Below, one piece after another: positions 32,767-42,365 of a stretch of 64,000 nucleotides of DNA. The notes beneath the pieces are model-generated. The model made no database searches. It saw only the letters and a list, made by a program, of their open reading frames with translations, and had not been told where the DNA came from. The stretch's first letter is position 1; each line of letters opens with the position of its first letter. The translations under genes and the position numbers were made by a program. The stretch is from Campylobacter gracilis (GTDB lineage: Bacteria; Campylobacterota; Campylobacteria; Campylobacterales; Campylobacteraceae): NCBI RefSeq assembly GCF_018374135.1, contig NZ_JAHAFS010000005.1, positions 1 through 64,000 of the forward strand, written 5' to 3'.

Positions 32767-33912
32767 ATGCAAAGCAAAGCCCATCTATGCCCGCAGTGCG
32801 GCGAAAACACGATCTATTTCGACGGCATCTGCCACTCATGCAGCCAAAGGCAGAGGCGAGAGAAGATTTTAAACCTAAGCGCGGACGAAGCGGAGGCGAT
32901 GATCCTAAAAATCGTGGACAGAATCGATGAGATCGAAAAATGGGATGAGATTTGTAACGATTTTTGGGCGTTTTTTAGCCTGCACGACATCCACGATCCA
33001 AGGATCGCGCGAGCTGCGGCGGCGAGGGAAATCTACTATCCGCCCGAACTCTACTTCGGCGCGCCTAATGACGTAAGAGACGCGCTCATAGCAAAACTAG
33101 ACTCGCTACAAGATAACTCCAAAAACGCGCTAAATCACCTTCTGTGCTCGCTTGCATGGCAGGGCGATGAGAAAACGGCGGAGCTATTTTACGAGCTGTA
33201 TAAAAACCCGAGGCCGTGGCGCAAAAAGCTCTACGTAGGAACAGATTTTTACGCGAAAATTGGCGGCTGGAGCTTTGACGAGACGGGCGAGCGCAAATCG
33301 TTAGTTTTCGATAAATGCCTCACAGCAGTGCGCGTAAAAAATGGCGCGGATGAAAACCGCGAGCTCGCAAATAGCGGCGTAAATTTAAACACGGATGAGT
33401 CTGTACAGATCGGCGAGCCTACGGGACAAAAGTGCGAGTTTTGCGGCTGCGAGATACTTGATATGCTGCGCCTAAAAGCATCCGAGCCGCAGCTTGCGTT
33501 TTTAAATTTAAAGCACGACGCGATCTTTCGCTGTTGCCCGACCTCCGTCGGCTCGGTAATGTATTTTTGCAAATGCGGCGCGGACGGCAAGCTACAGATG
33601 CAATGCGAGGGCGAAGGGATGGAGAAAAGCTACTTTTCGCAGCAGGATATGGCGCGGCTGAGTGGTATGAAATTTAAGTTAAGCGGCGAGGTTTCGCCAT
33701 TTTACGGCTGCTTTGGCGAGCTTGATACGACCGTGGGAGGCTATCCGCAGTGGGTGCAGGACGCCGAGTATCTAGCCTGCCCTAGCTGTGGCGGGACGAT
33801 GAAGCATCTAGCGCAGATCCCATTCGGCGAGCTGGTGCAGGGCGAGGGGGTCATATACGTGCAAATTTGCGAAAAATGCGAGATTTTGGGCGGTTGCTTT
33901 CAGTGCACGTGA
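32767..33912 (+). CDS. Zinc-ribbon protein with a C-terminal YwqG/DUF1963-like region
   Basis: 381 residues, function unknown. It begins with a zinc ribbon (CPQCGENTIYFDGICHSC), has a second CEFCGC pair near 223, and ends with VGGYPQWVQDAEYLACPSCG plus a further C-x2-C (about 366-369). The GGxPxWVQDxE segment resembles DUF1963/YwqG proteins. AAGGAG precedes the ATG. It stands alone between repeat-rich spacers, next to two other orphan genes. The middle of the protein is helical, with no motif I recognise. Confidence 0.75.
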   Translation: MQSKAHLCPQCGENTIYFDGICHSCSQRQRREKILNLSADEAEAMILKIVDRIDEIEKWDEICNDFWAFFSLHDIHDPRIARAAAAREIYYPPELYFGAPNDVRDALIAKLDSLQDNSKNALNHLLCSLAWQGDEKTAELFYELYKNPRPWRKKLYVGTDFYAKIGGWSFDETGERKSLVFDKCLTAVRVKNGADENRELANSGVNLNTDESVQIGEPTGQKCEFCGCEILDMLRLKASEPQLAFLNLKHDAIFRCCPTSVGSVMYFCKCGADGKLQMQCEGEGMEKSYFSQQDMARLSGMKFKLSGEVSPFYGCFGELDTTVGGYPQWVQDAEYLACPSCGGTMKHLAQIPFGELVQGEGVIYVQICEKCEILGGCFQCT

Positions 33913-33927
33913 GGCAAATTAATTAGC

Positions 33928-33933
33928 TATAAT
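33928..33933 (+). promoter_or_regulatory. -10 box of the 33963 gene
   Basis: Perfect TATAAT within TTAGCTATAATGC, 30 bp before the ATG at 33963 and 16 bp after the previous stop. AAGGAG lies between it and the ATG. No clear -35. Confidence 0.5.
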
Positions 33934-33962
33934 GCAAGCAAAATTTGATTTAAGGAGAAAAA

Positions 33963-35021
33963 ATGGGGTTATTTGGTTTTGGTAAAAAAGCTGAAAAGGC
34001 GCAAATTCCAAGCACTTTTGCCGGCAGAGTGGATAAATTTTGGGCGGAATTTAGCGGCGTGATAGACGAGATCAAGGCTGATCTGGCGGCGAAGGAGTTT
34101 GAAAAGGCGATGCAAAAGACCGACGAAAAGCTTCGCATCTGCCTTGCGGAGCCCTATTTTATGACGGGGCTTGCGGGCGATAAGCTTGATTTGGTGCTAA
34201 CTCCCGAGGGTATGAGGCACCGATTATTTTGGCTAAGCTTCATCAAAAACGCTATGCCTAGGCAGCTTGAATCCAAAATGCTCTGCACGCTCGGAAAGCC
34301 GCGCGCGCCGCGAGGTATCGGCGGGATCGAGATGTACGATACGCACGTAAACGCCGAGGAGTCGATGATCTACGCGCAGTTTAACGAAAGCGACGTGGAT
34401 ATTAAAATTTACAACGAAAACCTAGCGGCTCTACTCGCGCAGGACGAAGGCAAGGCCTATAACCTTAGCTTTATCCTGCTTGACAATATGATCGGCGAAA
34501 CGGCGGTCATAAATACGCTAGGCGAGCTTGAGGTGCTGGCCCAGCCCAAAGAAAACGGCGTGCCGCTAAGCGAATTTGCCGATCTGGTCGATGAGAAATT
34601 CGGCGAAAAAGCCGCGCGTGAACCGCTAAAGAATTTTTTCAGCTATGAGATGCAGCCGCGCGGAAGCGAGGTGCGCGAGGACGTGATCGTGGGCACCACC
34701 TGCCTAACGGCCATCGTAAATCAGTACCTAAACGGCGAGCGCGACATCTACAACGAAGCCTTCGAGCTCGGCATCAAATTTTGCTTTCTTAGCATTGATA
34801 ACGACGGCGACGTGCAGGCGGGCTTTGATCTGCGAAACAAGATTGAGGACGAGGAACTAGAAAGCTGCAGCTCGTTTCTAGATATAATCGGCGGCGCAAC
34901 CGGGCAGAAGCGCGCATACATCGATCTCATCTGCTACGACGAGGAGAAGCTGAAAGAAAAGGTGAGCGAGCTTTGCAAAAAATACGGCGCGAATATCGAA
35001 ATCCATGACTTTAAGCGGTAG
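33963..35021 (+). CDS. Hypothetical soluble protein
   Basis: 352 residues, not recognised. The N-terminus MGLFGFGKKAEKAQIPSTFA lacks a signal peptide. The body is an acidic, mixed alpha/beta protein with no cysteine motif or membrane segment. It has its own promoter and ribosome-binding site and is followed by an RAATTY-rich spacer. Its neighbours (YwqG-like protein, another unknown) give no functional hint, and it reads as accessory rather than core. Confidence 0.7.
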   Translation: MGLFGFGKKAEKAQIPSTFAGRVDKFWAEFSGVIDEIKADLAAKEFEKAMQKTDEKLRICLAEPYFMTGLAGDKLDLVLTPEGMRHRLFWLSFIKNAMPRQLESKMLCTLGKPRAPRGIGGIEMYDTHVNAEESMIYAQFNESDVDIKIYNENLAALLAQDEGKAYNLSFILLDNMIGETAVINTLGELEVLAQPKENGVPLSEFADLVDEKFGEKAAREPLKNFFSYEMQPRGSEVREDVIVGTTCLTAIVNQYLNGERDIYNEAFELGIKFCFLSIDNDGDVQAGFDLRNKIEDEELESCSSFLDIIGGATGQKRAYIDLICYDEEKLKEKVSELCKKYGANIEIHDFKR

Positions 35022-35340
35022 CGGCCTCTGTTTTTACGGCAGATAAATTTGAAATTTTGCGCCATCGCAGAAAATAAATTTTAAAATTCTACGCCGCGTA
35101 AAATAAATTTAAAATTTGCCGCGCCGCACGCTTTTCGTTCAGTTTTACCATTTCACCGACACGCGGTAAAATTGAGCGAGCCGTGGGCTTACGATATAAA
35201 TTTTGGCGATTTAGCAGTAAATTTTAGTAAAATTTGCGAGGTTCGCAGCGCAAATTTGCAGCGATAAAATTTTGCGTTGGCTTCGGCGCAAAGCGCGCCG
35301 ATTAAGAAGCTTAGGGAAGATAAAATTTTAAGGGACGAAC
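35022..35340. other. Repeat-rich spacer
   Basis: About 320 bp without a gene, made of AAATTT/AAAATTTT words separated by GC-rich runs, as in the spacers at 21253 and 28444. No promoter or RNA gene recognised. Confidence 0.6.
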
Positions 35341-36096
35341 ATGAAAATTATCTCGAAATTTAAAGATAATTACGATTTTATGGTGTCAAAATACGGGCTT
35401 GACGAGACTTTGGTCTATGACCGCAGAAACTCTACTCTAGTCGGTGCTGACAAGCTATGGAGGCTTGACGAGGGCGATAAAAAGGAGTTTGAAAGGAAGC
35501 TTAGCGGATACCGCTTTATCGGCGGTAAATTTATAAACTGGAGCAAAACTGACGTAAATAAACTGCCGCGCCTGCTTCACTCCGTGATTTTCGTGGGTAA
35601 GAATTTGATCCATATTTTCGCCGCGCAAGGTAAAATTTACACAAGCCTAGAGTTTGACGAGACGGAGCTAAGAAGGCAGTATCAGAAGGACAGAACTTTG
35701 AGCTTTAGCGATGGATTTCGCGCCCATATCGTCTCGCGGCTCAGCAAAGTCGGCGAGCAGGCTACGCGCGAGGAAATTTTGCAGCTCGTGGCGCTAGAAG
35801 ACGACCGCAAAACGACACTAAAAAATATTGTTCGCGACGATATAAGCAAAGATGAAATTTTGAGCGCCCCAATCGTATTTTTTAAGCTCACACAGAACAT
35901 TCACACCGCGGCGATAAATCCACAGCTTAACGCGATGGGGTTTTATCTGGATACCGACTTTGTCTGGCAAAGCTTAGTCGAGTTTTTATCCGCCAAAAAG
36001 GACGCCTCTGCTCCGACGGGCACGATACCAAATAATATAAAAATCGCTAGCAAGGGCTTTGACGTAAAGCGCTCGTTTCGCCCAAAAATGAAATAA
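35341..36096 (+). CDS. Hypothetical protein, MKIISKFKDNYD family
   Basis: 251 residues, function unknown. The N-terminus MKIISKFKDNYDFMVSKYGL and VYDRRNSTL resembles short proteins of unknown function seen sporadically in bacteria and phages, but I cannot name a domain. The middle has a WRLDEGDKKEFERKL stretch, and the C-terminus is basic. A start-proximal AAGGGA is present. It is isolated by repeat-rich DNA on both sides. Confidence 0.65.
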   Translation: MKIISKFKDNYDFMVSKYGLDETLVYDRRNSTLVGADKLWRLDEGDKKEFERKLSGYRFIGGKFINWSKTDVNKLPRLLHSVIFVGKNLIHIFAAQGKIYTSLEFDETELRRQYQKDRTLSFSDGFRAHIVSRLSKVGEQATREEILQLVALEDDRKTTLKNIVRDDISKDEILSAPIVFFKLTQNIHTAAINPQLNAMGFYLDTDFVWQSLVEFLSAKKDASAPTGTIPNNIKIASKGFDVKRSFRPKMK

Positions 36097-36394
36097 TTCG
36101 GCTCGCGCAGCAAATAATCCGTGCAAATCGTCGCTAGAATTTATACCGTCCTGCTTCGCTGTTTTGACGCGCCTCATAAATCGAGCGAAATTTTATAAAT
36201 TTTTATAAGTTTCGACGAGCAAGCGCACGAAAGCTTAGGCACAAAATGAAATGTGGATAAAATTCCGCAAAAGCTCTTTTGCAAAATTTTAAAAGAATTA
36301 AAATATCTCCTTGAGGAATTTTAGAATTCCGCATAAGGCAAATTTACAAAAATCTCGTGAAAAATATGGAATTTCGTGAAAATTCCGCAAAATT
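36097..36394. other. Spacer between convergent genes, RAATTY-rich
   Basis: About 300 bp between a plus-strand unknown gene and the folP stop. It contains several AAATTT and GAATTY words and an AAATTTTAAAATTTT palindrome at the folP end. No gene seen. No classical GC-rich terminator with a T-tail stands out. Confidence 0.55.
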
Positions 36395-37537
36395 TTAAAA
36401 TTTTACCGCAGCGGCGTCCATCGCGCGCATTAGCCGCAGCATTTGAACGTGCGGAAAAACGTCGTGCGTGCGGATGATCGCAGCACCGTTTAAAGCGGCA
36501 ACCTGGTGCAGATACAGCGAGCCTGCGAGCCTATCCTCGACCGCAGAGGGGCTGTAAAAATCGATAACGCTCTTTCTGCTCGCGCCCACGAGCAGCGGGC
36601 AGCCGAAGTGTAAGAAATGCTGCAAATTTTTAATCAGCACCAAATTTTGCTCGGCGGTCTTGCCAAAGCCGATGCCCACGTCAAGGATGATCTTTTTAAG
36701 CCCCGCACTTTGAAGCTGTTGCAAATTTTGCGCAAAAAACTCATCGATCTCGCCCATCAGATCGTCATATTTGGGCGCAAGCTGCATATTTTGCGGCTTT
36801 CCTTGCATGTGCATCAGCACGTAAGCGGCGTCGTAGCGAAGCGCAAGCGGTGCGAGAGCGAGGTTCGCGCTAATGTCGTTGATGATGCTAAAGCCCCGAT
36901 CTAGCGCAAATTCCAAGCAATACTCATCGAAGCTATCGAGGCTAAATTTTGCCTTTTCGTGCAGACGCAGGCGATAAATTTCGTTCACGATGTCCTTTAT
37001 GCGCGCAAACTCCTCATCCCTGCCGCAGTACTGGCTGCCCGGGCGCGAGCTCACGCCGCCGATGTCGATGATAGCGGCACCCTGCTCGATCATCTTTTCG
37101 ATCTTGCAAATTGCCTCTTTTAAGCTTGCCGCGCGACTTGCGGGGTTAAAACTATCGGAGTTGATGTTTACTACGCCCATTATTTCGCAGCTTTGCGGCT
37201 TAGCAAATTTCTCGCTTAGAAATTTCGCGAGCTCTTTTAGCCCGAAATCCTGCAGCGCTTCTTTTTGCGCCAAAGCTTCGATCTGGCGATCGTTTGCAAT
37301 CAAAACCGCATCCGTACCTTCGCGCCCTAGGATCACCCCTTCGTTGCACGCAAGCTCGGCGCCGATACTAAGGGCATCCTGCTTTAAAATATTTGCCGCG
37401 GGCGCTCGCAGATCTTTTAGATAGAAAAAGTTTAGGCGCGATTTTTTCTGCATTATCGCCCGCCCCGCATTTCGCACGCCGATGCGCTCGCAAATCAGCG
37501 CAAAATCGGCCTCGTTTGAAATTTTATAAATTTTCAT
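36395..37537 (-). CDS. folP: Dihydropteroate synthase (long form)
   Basis: 380 residues, the length seen in Helicobacter and Campylobacter rather than the ~280 of E. coli. It condenses para-aminobenzoate with hydroxymethyl-dihydropterin diphosphate in folate synthesis. DHPS motifs are MGVVNINSDSFNPASR, IIDIGGVSSRPGS and LLVGASRKSVIDFY. The ~115-residue N-terminal part is group-specific. Last gene of rppH-lysC-hobA-holB-folP, overlapping holB by 4 bp. Confidence 0.95.
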   Translation of the reverse strand: MKIYKISNEADFALICERIGVRNAGRAIMQKKSRLNFFYLKDLRAPAANILKQDALSIGAELACNEGVILGREGTDAVLIANDRQIEALAQKEALQDFGLKELAKFLSEKFAKPQSCEIMGVVNINSDSFNPASRAASLKEAICKIEKMIEQGAAIIDIGGVSSRPGSQYCGRDEEFARIKDIVNEIYRLRLHEKAKFSLDSFDEYCLEFALDRGFSIINDISANLALAPLALRYDAAYVLMHMQGKPQNMQLAPKYDDLMGEIDEFFAQNLQQLQSAGLKKIILDVGIGFGKTAEQNLVLIKNLQHFLHFGCPLLVGASRKSVIDFYSPSAVEDRLAGSLYLHQVAALNGAAIIRTHDVFPHVQMLRLMRAMDAAAVKF

Positions 37538-38154
37538 CTTTTCTCCTCTATCATCAAAAGTAGCGGAGTAAGCACAGCATGGGCTTTGGCGTTGTGCTCG
37601 GCGAGGTAGCTTAAGCGGTCAATCCGCTGCAGCTCATCGCTGCTTAGACTGACGTCCGCTTCGAAGCACTCTAGCGCGATCTCGCCGATGAGCGCTTTTA
37701 GCGCCGTTTTGTCCAGCTCGCCCTTGCGCTCCAGCGCGATCTGTGCGTCGATAAACTCCACCGCTTCCTTTAAGCTGAGTCTGACTAAATTTAACCCGGT
37801 GCGGTATCTGGGCTTTCGCACGCAGAGGTTTTGCACGATCAGGCGCGAGCGGATGGTGGGCAACAGGGCATTGATGAAAGGGGTGATCAGGAAAAACACC
37901 GTATTTTTAGGCGGCTCCTCTAAAATTTTAAGCAGAGCGTTTTGCGCCTCCTCGCCGAATTTCGTAGCGGCGATGACGATGATTTTATCCTCGCGCTCGG
38001 CGACGTAGGCTTCGTCAATGATCTTTCGCGCCTCGTCGATCTTAAGCTCGACGCTTTCAAAAAACCTTAAATTTTTGCGCGGAATTTCGGCTAAAATTTT
38101 ATCTTTAAAGCCCTCATAATCGTTTGTTAAAACGATCTGATTTATGATTTTCAA
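37534..38154 (-). CDS. holB: DNA polymerase III delta' subunit, short form
   Basis: 206 residues, short as in other Campylobacterota. Conserved AAA-like features include IIVIAATKFGEEAQNALLKI and LEEPPKNTVFFLIT followed by LLPTIRSRL, the sensor region of clamp-loader subunits. The N-terminal Walker A is not visible, as expected for delta'. It overlaps hobA and folP by 4 bp each, and this cluster order matches H. pylori. Confidence 0.9.
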   Translation of the reverse strand: MKIINQIVLTNDYEGFKDKILAEIPRKNLRFFESVELKIDEARKIIDEAYVAEREDKIIVIAATKFGEEAQNALLKILEEPPKNTVFFLITPFINALLPTIRSRLIVQNLCVRKPRYRTGLNLVRLSLKEAVEFIDAQIALERKGELDKTALKALIGEIALECFEADVSLSSDELQRIDRLSYLAEHNAKAHAVLTPLLLMIEEKR

Positions 38155-38684
38155 AGCACCACTTCGTCAAAAAGCACGGCGTCGATGCTTTTGTCTAAAA
38201 TTTTAAAAAGTTGGATCAGTTTTAGATCCAGGCTCGGATCGCTCTCGCTCATATAAAAGCTGTTTTGCAGCCTCTCGTCGATGAGCCACAGATAGCTGTC
38301 CTCGTGGCTTTTGGCGATTTTGGCTAGCGGATGGTTGCCGTTGCCGATGTAAAAATATATAAAGCCGTTGGCAAACGCGAGGCTTAGCATATCGTTTAGC
38401 AGCAGCGCGTCCTCTAGGCTATTTACGCCGCCGCGGTAGAGCGAGCGCAGAGAAAAAAACGGTAGCAGCGGGCGAGAGTTGGTAGAGGAGTTGATCTTTT
38501 TGATGATGTATTCGCTAAACCAGCTTCGCTCATCGTCGCAGATGACGATGAAAGCAAAGCCGTCGTGGAGGAATTTTAGCTTTGAAGCCAAAAGCGGCGT
38601 CCAGTCCTCCTTGCGATCCTCGAGCCACTCAAGTCCTGGCTCGGAGCGCATCGCCGTGACGCTCCAAGTGTGCAGATCCTGCAT
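38151..38684 (-). CDS. hobA: DnaA-binding initiation regulator HobA
   Basis: 177 residues. It matches HobA (WSVTAMRSEPGLEWLEDRKE, then LLPFFSLRSL), a SIS-fold structural homologue of DiaA that binds DnaA domain I-II and promotes orisome assembly in Campylobacterota. It lies between holB and lysC, as in H. pylori, with a 4-bp overlap with holB and a 1-bp overlap with lysC. This gene strongly supports the taxonomic assignment. Confidence 0.9.
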   Translation of the reverse strand: MQDLHTWSVTAMRSEPGLEWLEDRKEDWTPLLASKLKFLHDGFAFIVICDDERSWFSEYIIKKINSSTNSRPLLPFFSLRSLYRGGVNSLEDALLLNDMLSLAFANGFIYFYIGNGNHPLAKIAKSHEDSYLWLIDERLQNSFYMSESDPSLDLKLIQLFKILDKSIDAVLFDEVVL

Positions 38685-39889
38685 TATTTATCCAAATCGT
38701 AGGCTTTATGCAGCGCGCGCACGGCAAGCTCGCCGTATTTGGCTTCTACGATCATCGAAATTTTAATCTCGCTCGTGGAGATCATCTGGATATTTATCCC
38801 TTCGTCCGCAAGCGTCTTAAACGCCTTGCTGGCTATACCGCTGTGGCTTTTCATACCCACGCCTACCAAAGAAACCTTTACGATATCGGCGTCCGATTCG
38901 ATGATGGAATTCGGATTTGGATTTACCTCTTTCATTACTTTATAGGCCGTCTCCAGCTCGTTTTGCGGCACGGTAAAGCCTAAATTCGTCTCGCCGTTTC
39001 GTCCGATATTTTGCACGATCATATCGACGTTGATCTCCTTGCTCGCGAGCGCGGAGAAAATTTCAGCCGCGACGCCAGGGCGATCCTCTACGTTTCTAAT
39101 CGTGATTCTTGCTTGATTTTTATCCAGTGCAATGCCGCTAATTACCGCATCTTCCATCTTTTCTTCTCCTGTTATGAGTGTTCCTTCGTGATCGTTAAAA
39201 CTGCTTCGCGTCACCAAATTTACGTTTAATTTCTTCGCAAGCTCGACGCTTCGATTTTGCAAAACCTTCGCTCCCAAACTCGCAAGCTCAAGCATCTCGT
39301 CGTAGCTGATACGATCAAGCTTCTTGGCTTTTGGCTCGATGCGCGGATCGGTCGTATATACGCCGTCTACGTCGGTATAAATTTCGCACAGATCAGCATT
39401 CAGCGCTCCTGCGACGGCGACTGCGCTAAGATCGCTTCCGCCTCGCCCTAGCGTCGTTACTTCGCCTGCGGTGCTAATACCTTGAAAGCCCGCGACGACG
39501 ACGATTTTGCCCTGCTTTAACGCCTCTTGCATGCTTTTTGGATCGATCGAGACGATGCGAGCTTTGGTATGAAAATTATCCGTCACTATACCCGCGCCTC
39601 GCCCGCTAAACGCGATCGCAGCATAGCCCTTGGCATTTAGCGCGATAGCTAAAAGTGCACTCGTAACGCGCTCGCCCGAGCTTAACAGCACATCCATCTC
39701 TCTGCCTACGGGAGTTTTAGTAAAAAATTCCGCCTGCTCGATGAGCTGATTGGTAACGCCACTCATCGCAGAGACGATTACCGCGACATCGTGCCCTTCG
39801 TTTTTAGTCTTTATCACGCGCTGCGCGACCGCCTCGATCCGCTCTAGCGTACCGACGCTCGTACCGCCGTATTTTTGAACGATCAGCAT
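38684..39889 (-). CDS. lysC: Aspartate kinase
   Basis: 401 residues. It phosphorylates aspartate, the first step toward lysine/diaminopimelate, threonine and methionine. N-terminal VQKYGGTSVGTLERIEAVA, catalytic-domain GRGGSDLSAVAVAGAL, and two C-terminal ACT domains (about 260-400), the usual site of feedback by lysine or threonine. It starts at the rppH stop codon and overlaps hobA by one base. Confidence 0.96.
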   Translation of the reverse strand: MLIVQKYGGTSVGTLERIEAVAQRVIKTKNEGHDVAVIVSAMSGVTNQLIEQAEFFTKTPVGREMDVLLSSGERVTSALLAIALNAKGYAAIAFSGRGAGIVTDNFHTKARIVSIDPKSMQEALKQGKIVVVAGFQGISTAGEVTTLGRGGSDLSAVAVAGALNADLCEIYTDVDGVYTTDPRIEPKAKKLDRISYDEMLELASLGAKVLQNRSVELAKKLNVNLVTRSSFNDHEGTLITGEEKMEDAVISGIALDKNQARITIRNVEDRPGVAAEIFSALASKEINVDMIVQNIGRNGETNLGFTVPQNELETAYKVMKEVNPNPNSIIESDADIVKVSLVGVGMKSHSGIASKAFKTLADEGINIQMISTSEIKISMIVEAKYGELAVRALHKAYDLDK

Positions 39890-40359
39890 TAAATGTAACC
39901 CTCCTCCTTAAAATATTTTAAAACCGTCGCGTAAATGGGCTTTTTGAAGTGATTTACGTGCTTTAAAACCTCATTCGCGCCTACGAATTTAAATGCGTCG
40001 AACTCCGGAAGTTTAGTATTGATGTTTATATCGGCTAAGCTTCGCAATCTCACCAAAAAATACCTTTGAATTTGCCCGTCGTATGGGCGCATCTTTTGAG
40101 CTACCCCATCGGGAAAGTCGTAGCTAAGCCACTTCGGGCACTCAGCGATGATATCGACTTTGCTTGTTCCGATCTCTTCACCGAGCTCTCTGCGGATCGC
40201 CATCTTAGGCGTCTCACCATCGTCGATACCGCCTTGAGGAAACTGCCAAGCGCCTTTGATGTCGCTTCGTTGCGCAATCAAAATTTCGCAATTAAACGGA
40301 TACGAGGGCGAAAGTACGATTGCAGCGACATTTGGTCTGTAATTCTTCTCTTTTTCCAT
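39889..40359 (-). CDS. rppH: RNA pyrophosphohydrolase
   Basis: 156 residues. The N-terminus YRPNVAAIVLSPSYPFNCEI and QFPQGGIDDGE with RRELGEEIG form the RppH-type Nudix box. It removes pyrophosphate from mRNA 5' ends, triggering decay. Length and the following WLSYDFPD motif agree with RppH. First gene of the rppH-lysC-hobA-holB-folP operon. Confidence 0.94.
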   Translation of the reverse strand: MEKEKNYRPNVAAIVLSPSYPFNCEILIAQRSDIKGAWQFPQGGIDDGETPKMAIRRELGEEIGTSKVDIIAECPKWLSYDFPDGVAQKMRPYDGQIQRYFLVRLRSLADININTKLPEFDAFKFVGANEVLKHVNHFKKPIYATVLKYFKEEGYI

Positions 40360-40496
40360 CTCGTTTTCTCACAAAAAATTTCTTAAAATTCTACCTAAAA
40401 ATATTAAAATTTGCGTTAAGAGGCTTAAAATTTATATAAATTTTCAAATTAATTCGCTAAATTTTGCGACATAAATTTAGCCCATAGGATCGCCCC

Positions 40497-41570
40497 TTGC
40501 ACATCTATATCCATGTGCCGTTTTGCACCTCCAAATGCCCGTATTGTGCCTTTGGCTCCTTCAGCGATAAGTTTAGCCTTGCAAAAAGCTACTTTCGCGC
40601 GCTAGAGCTTGAAGTGCGCGACTTTTTGGCAAAAAATCCGCACGCGCAAATTTCGACGCTTTTTATCGGCGGAGGCACGCCAAGCGCCGTAGATGCGGGG
40701 CTTTACGACGAAATTTTTGCGCTGCTTGCGCCGCATTTCGCCGCTAAAGCCGAAATCAGCTCGGAAGCCAACCCAAACTCCGCTAGTCCCGCTTGGTTTA
40801 GTGCGATGCGCGAGCTCGGCGTAAATCGCATCAGCTTCGGCGCGCAGAGCTTCAACGATGCCAAGCTAAAGTTCCTCGGTCGCGCGCACAGCGCGGCGCA
40901 GATTTTTCTCGCGGTGCAAAATGCCAAAGCAGCGGGCTTTGATAATATAAATTTAGATCTAATCTACGCGAGCAAATTTGACGATAAGAGGAATTTAAAA
41001 TTTGAAATGGACGAGCTTGCGCGCTGTGAAGTGCCGCATCTAAGCGCTTATGCGCTAAGTCTCGAGGAAAACACGCCCTTTTTCGGGCGCAAAAGCTTTA
41101 AAAAGGAAAGCGCGGCTCTAGCTAAATTTCTCTTCGCCCTTGCGGCGGATAGCGGCTTTAGCCAATATGAAATTTCAAATTTTGCCGCGCGCGGACTGCG
41201 CTGTAAGCACAATCTCGCCTACTGGCGCGGCGAGGATTACGCTGGATTTGGGGCATTTGCGGTCGGAACTAGCGGACAGGTGCGCCTTAGCTCGCCTAAA
41301 AATTTGCGAGATTACATCGCAGATCCGCTGCAAAAACAGCGCGAAGTTCTAAGCGCGCAGGATAAAAAGCTTGAGCGCATATTTCTCGGGCTGCGCTGCG
41401 TTTTGGGGTTTGAGGCGCAAATTTTAGACGCTGCAGAGCTAAGCAACGCGCAGCTGCTCGTACGCGAAAAAAAGCTGAAATTTGCCGAGGGTAAATTTTA
41501 TAATCTCAACTTTTTGCTCGCCGACGAGATTGCGCTTTTTATCACTCAAGAAAGCCGCCACGGGCGCTAA
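40497..41570 (+). CDS. hemW: Radical SAM coproporphyrinogen III oxidase-like protein HemW
   Basis: 357 residues from a TTG at 40497. The N-terminal IYIHVPFCTSKCPYCAFGSF carries the [4Fe-4S] ligands C10, C14 and C17, and CxxF after the triad is HemW-like. HemW acts as a heme chaperone rather than HemN in most bacteria. It has the GGGTPSA and EANP motifs. It is separate from the tat operon by 57 bp. HemN function is less likely by length and motif. Confidence 0.9.
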   Translation: MHIYIHVPFCTSKCPYCAFGSFSDKFSLAKSYFRALELEVRDFLAKNPHAQISTLFIGGGTPSAVDAGLYDEIFALLAPHFAAKAEISSEANPNSASPAWFSAMRELGVNRISFGAQSFNDAKLKFLGRAHSAAQIFLAVQNAKAAGFDNINLDLIYASKFDDKRNLKFEMDELARCEVPHLSAYALSLEENTPFFGRKSFKKESAALAKFLFALAADSGFSQYEISNFAARGLRCKHNLAYWRGEDYAGFGAFAVGTSGQVRLSSPKNLRDYIADPLQKQREVLSAQDKKLERIFLGLRCVLGFEAQILDAAELSNAQLLVREKKLKFAEGKFYNLNFLLADEIALFITQESRHGR

Positions 41571-41627
41571 ATTTAAGATTAATGAAATTTTAGTTAAAAT
41601 ACGCCACTTTTTACGTTAGGAAATTTT

Positions 41628-42350
41628 ATGTTTGGTATCAGTATGCCTGAAATTACGGTCATTTTAATCATCGCGATAATCGTGCTGGGGCCCGAAAAGC
41701 TTCCAAAAGTGCTGGTCGAGCTCGCGAAATACTTCAAAGTCATCAAAAAAACCATCAACGACGCAAAATCGAGCTTCGATCAGGAGCTTCGCATCGCCGA
41801 GCTCAAAGAGGACGCCAAAAAATATAAAGAGAGTATCACGCAAGCAAGCGAGGGCGTGCGCAAAAAGCTCACATTTGAGGAACTCGACGAGATCAAAGGC
41901 GGTATCGACTCAGTCAAAGAGACGCTAAATGCGGGGCTAAAAGGCGCGGAAAGTTCGCTTAAAGAAACGCTTAACTCGGACGCCGCCAAAGATACGCTAA
42001 ATTCTGCGGAGGTCTCGGCACAAAAACAGAATGAGACGGCAAATTTAAAAGCAAATTCGAGCGGCGAAAATTCCGCGCAAAGCTCTGCCCGCGCCGCAAA
42101 CTCTACGCAAGACTCCGCCGACGGCGCAATGAATTCCGGCGCTGAAAGCAAAAGCGCGAATTCTGGCACTGGAAACAAAGGCAAAAATTTTATGCCGAGC
42201 ACGGACGGCGGCGCGGGAAATTCCGCACAAAATACCAATGCAAGCAGTGAAGCTAAAAGCGCCGCGCAAAATTTTAACGCAAATTTAAACGGCGATGCGC
42301 AAAATTCTATGCAAAATTCCGCACAAAATAGCGATACGCAAAAATCATAA
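41628..42350 (+). CDS. tatB: Sec-independent translocase protein TatB with long N/S/A-rich tail
   Basis: 240 residues. Residues 1-22 are the TatB membrane segment (MFGISMPEITVILIIAIIVL) and GPEKLPKV is the hinge, then an amphipathic helix to about 90. From about 125 on, the tail is a low-complexity run of N, S, A, Q and G. Its DNA (about 42000-42350) holds about 12 RAATTY hexamers. TatB recognises twin-arginine substrates with TatC. It is followed by tatC 15 bp later. Confidence 0.93.
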   Translation: MFGISMPEITVILIIAIIVLGPEKLPKVLVELAKYFKVIKKTINDAKSSFDQELRIAELKEDAKKYKESITQASEGVRKKLTFEELDEIKGGIDSVKETLNAGLKGAESSLKETLNSDAAKDTLNSAEVSAQKQNETANLKANSSGENSAQSSARAANSTQDSADGAMNSGAESKSANSGTGNKGKNFMPSTDGGAGNSAQNTNASSEAKSAAQNFNANLNGDAQNSMQNSAQNSDTQKS

Positions 42351-42365
42351 TGAGAGAGAAATTTA

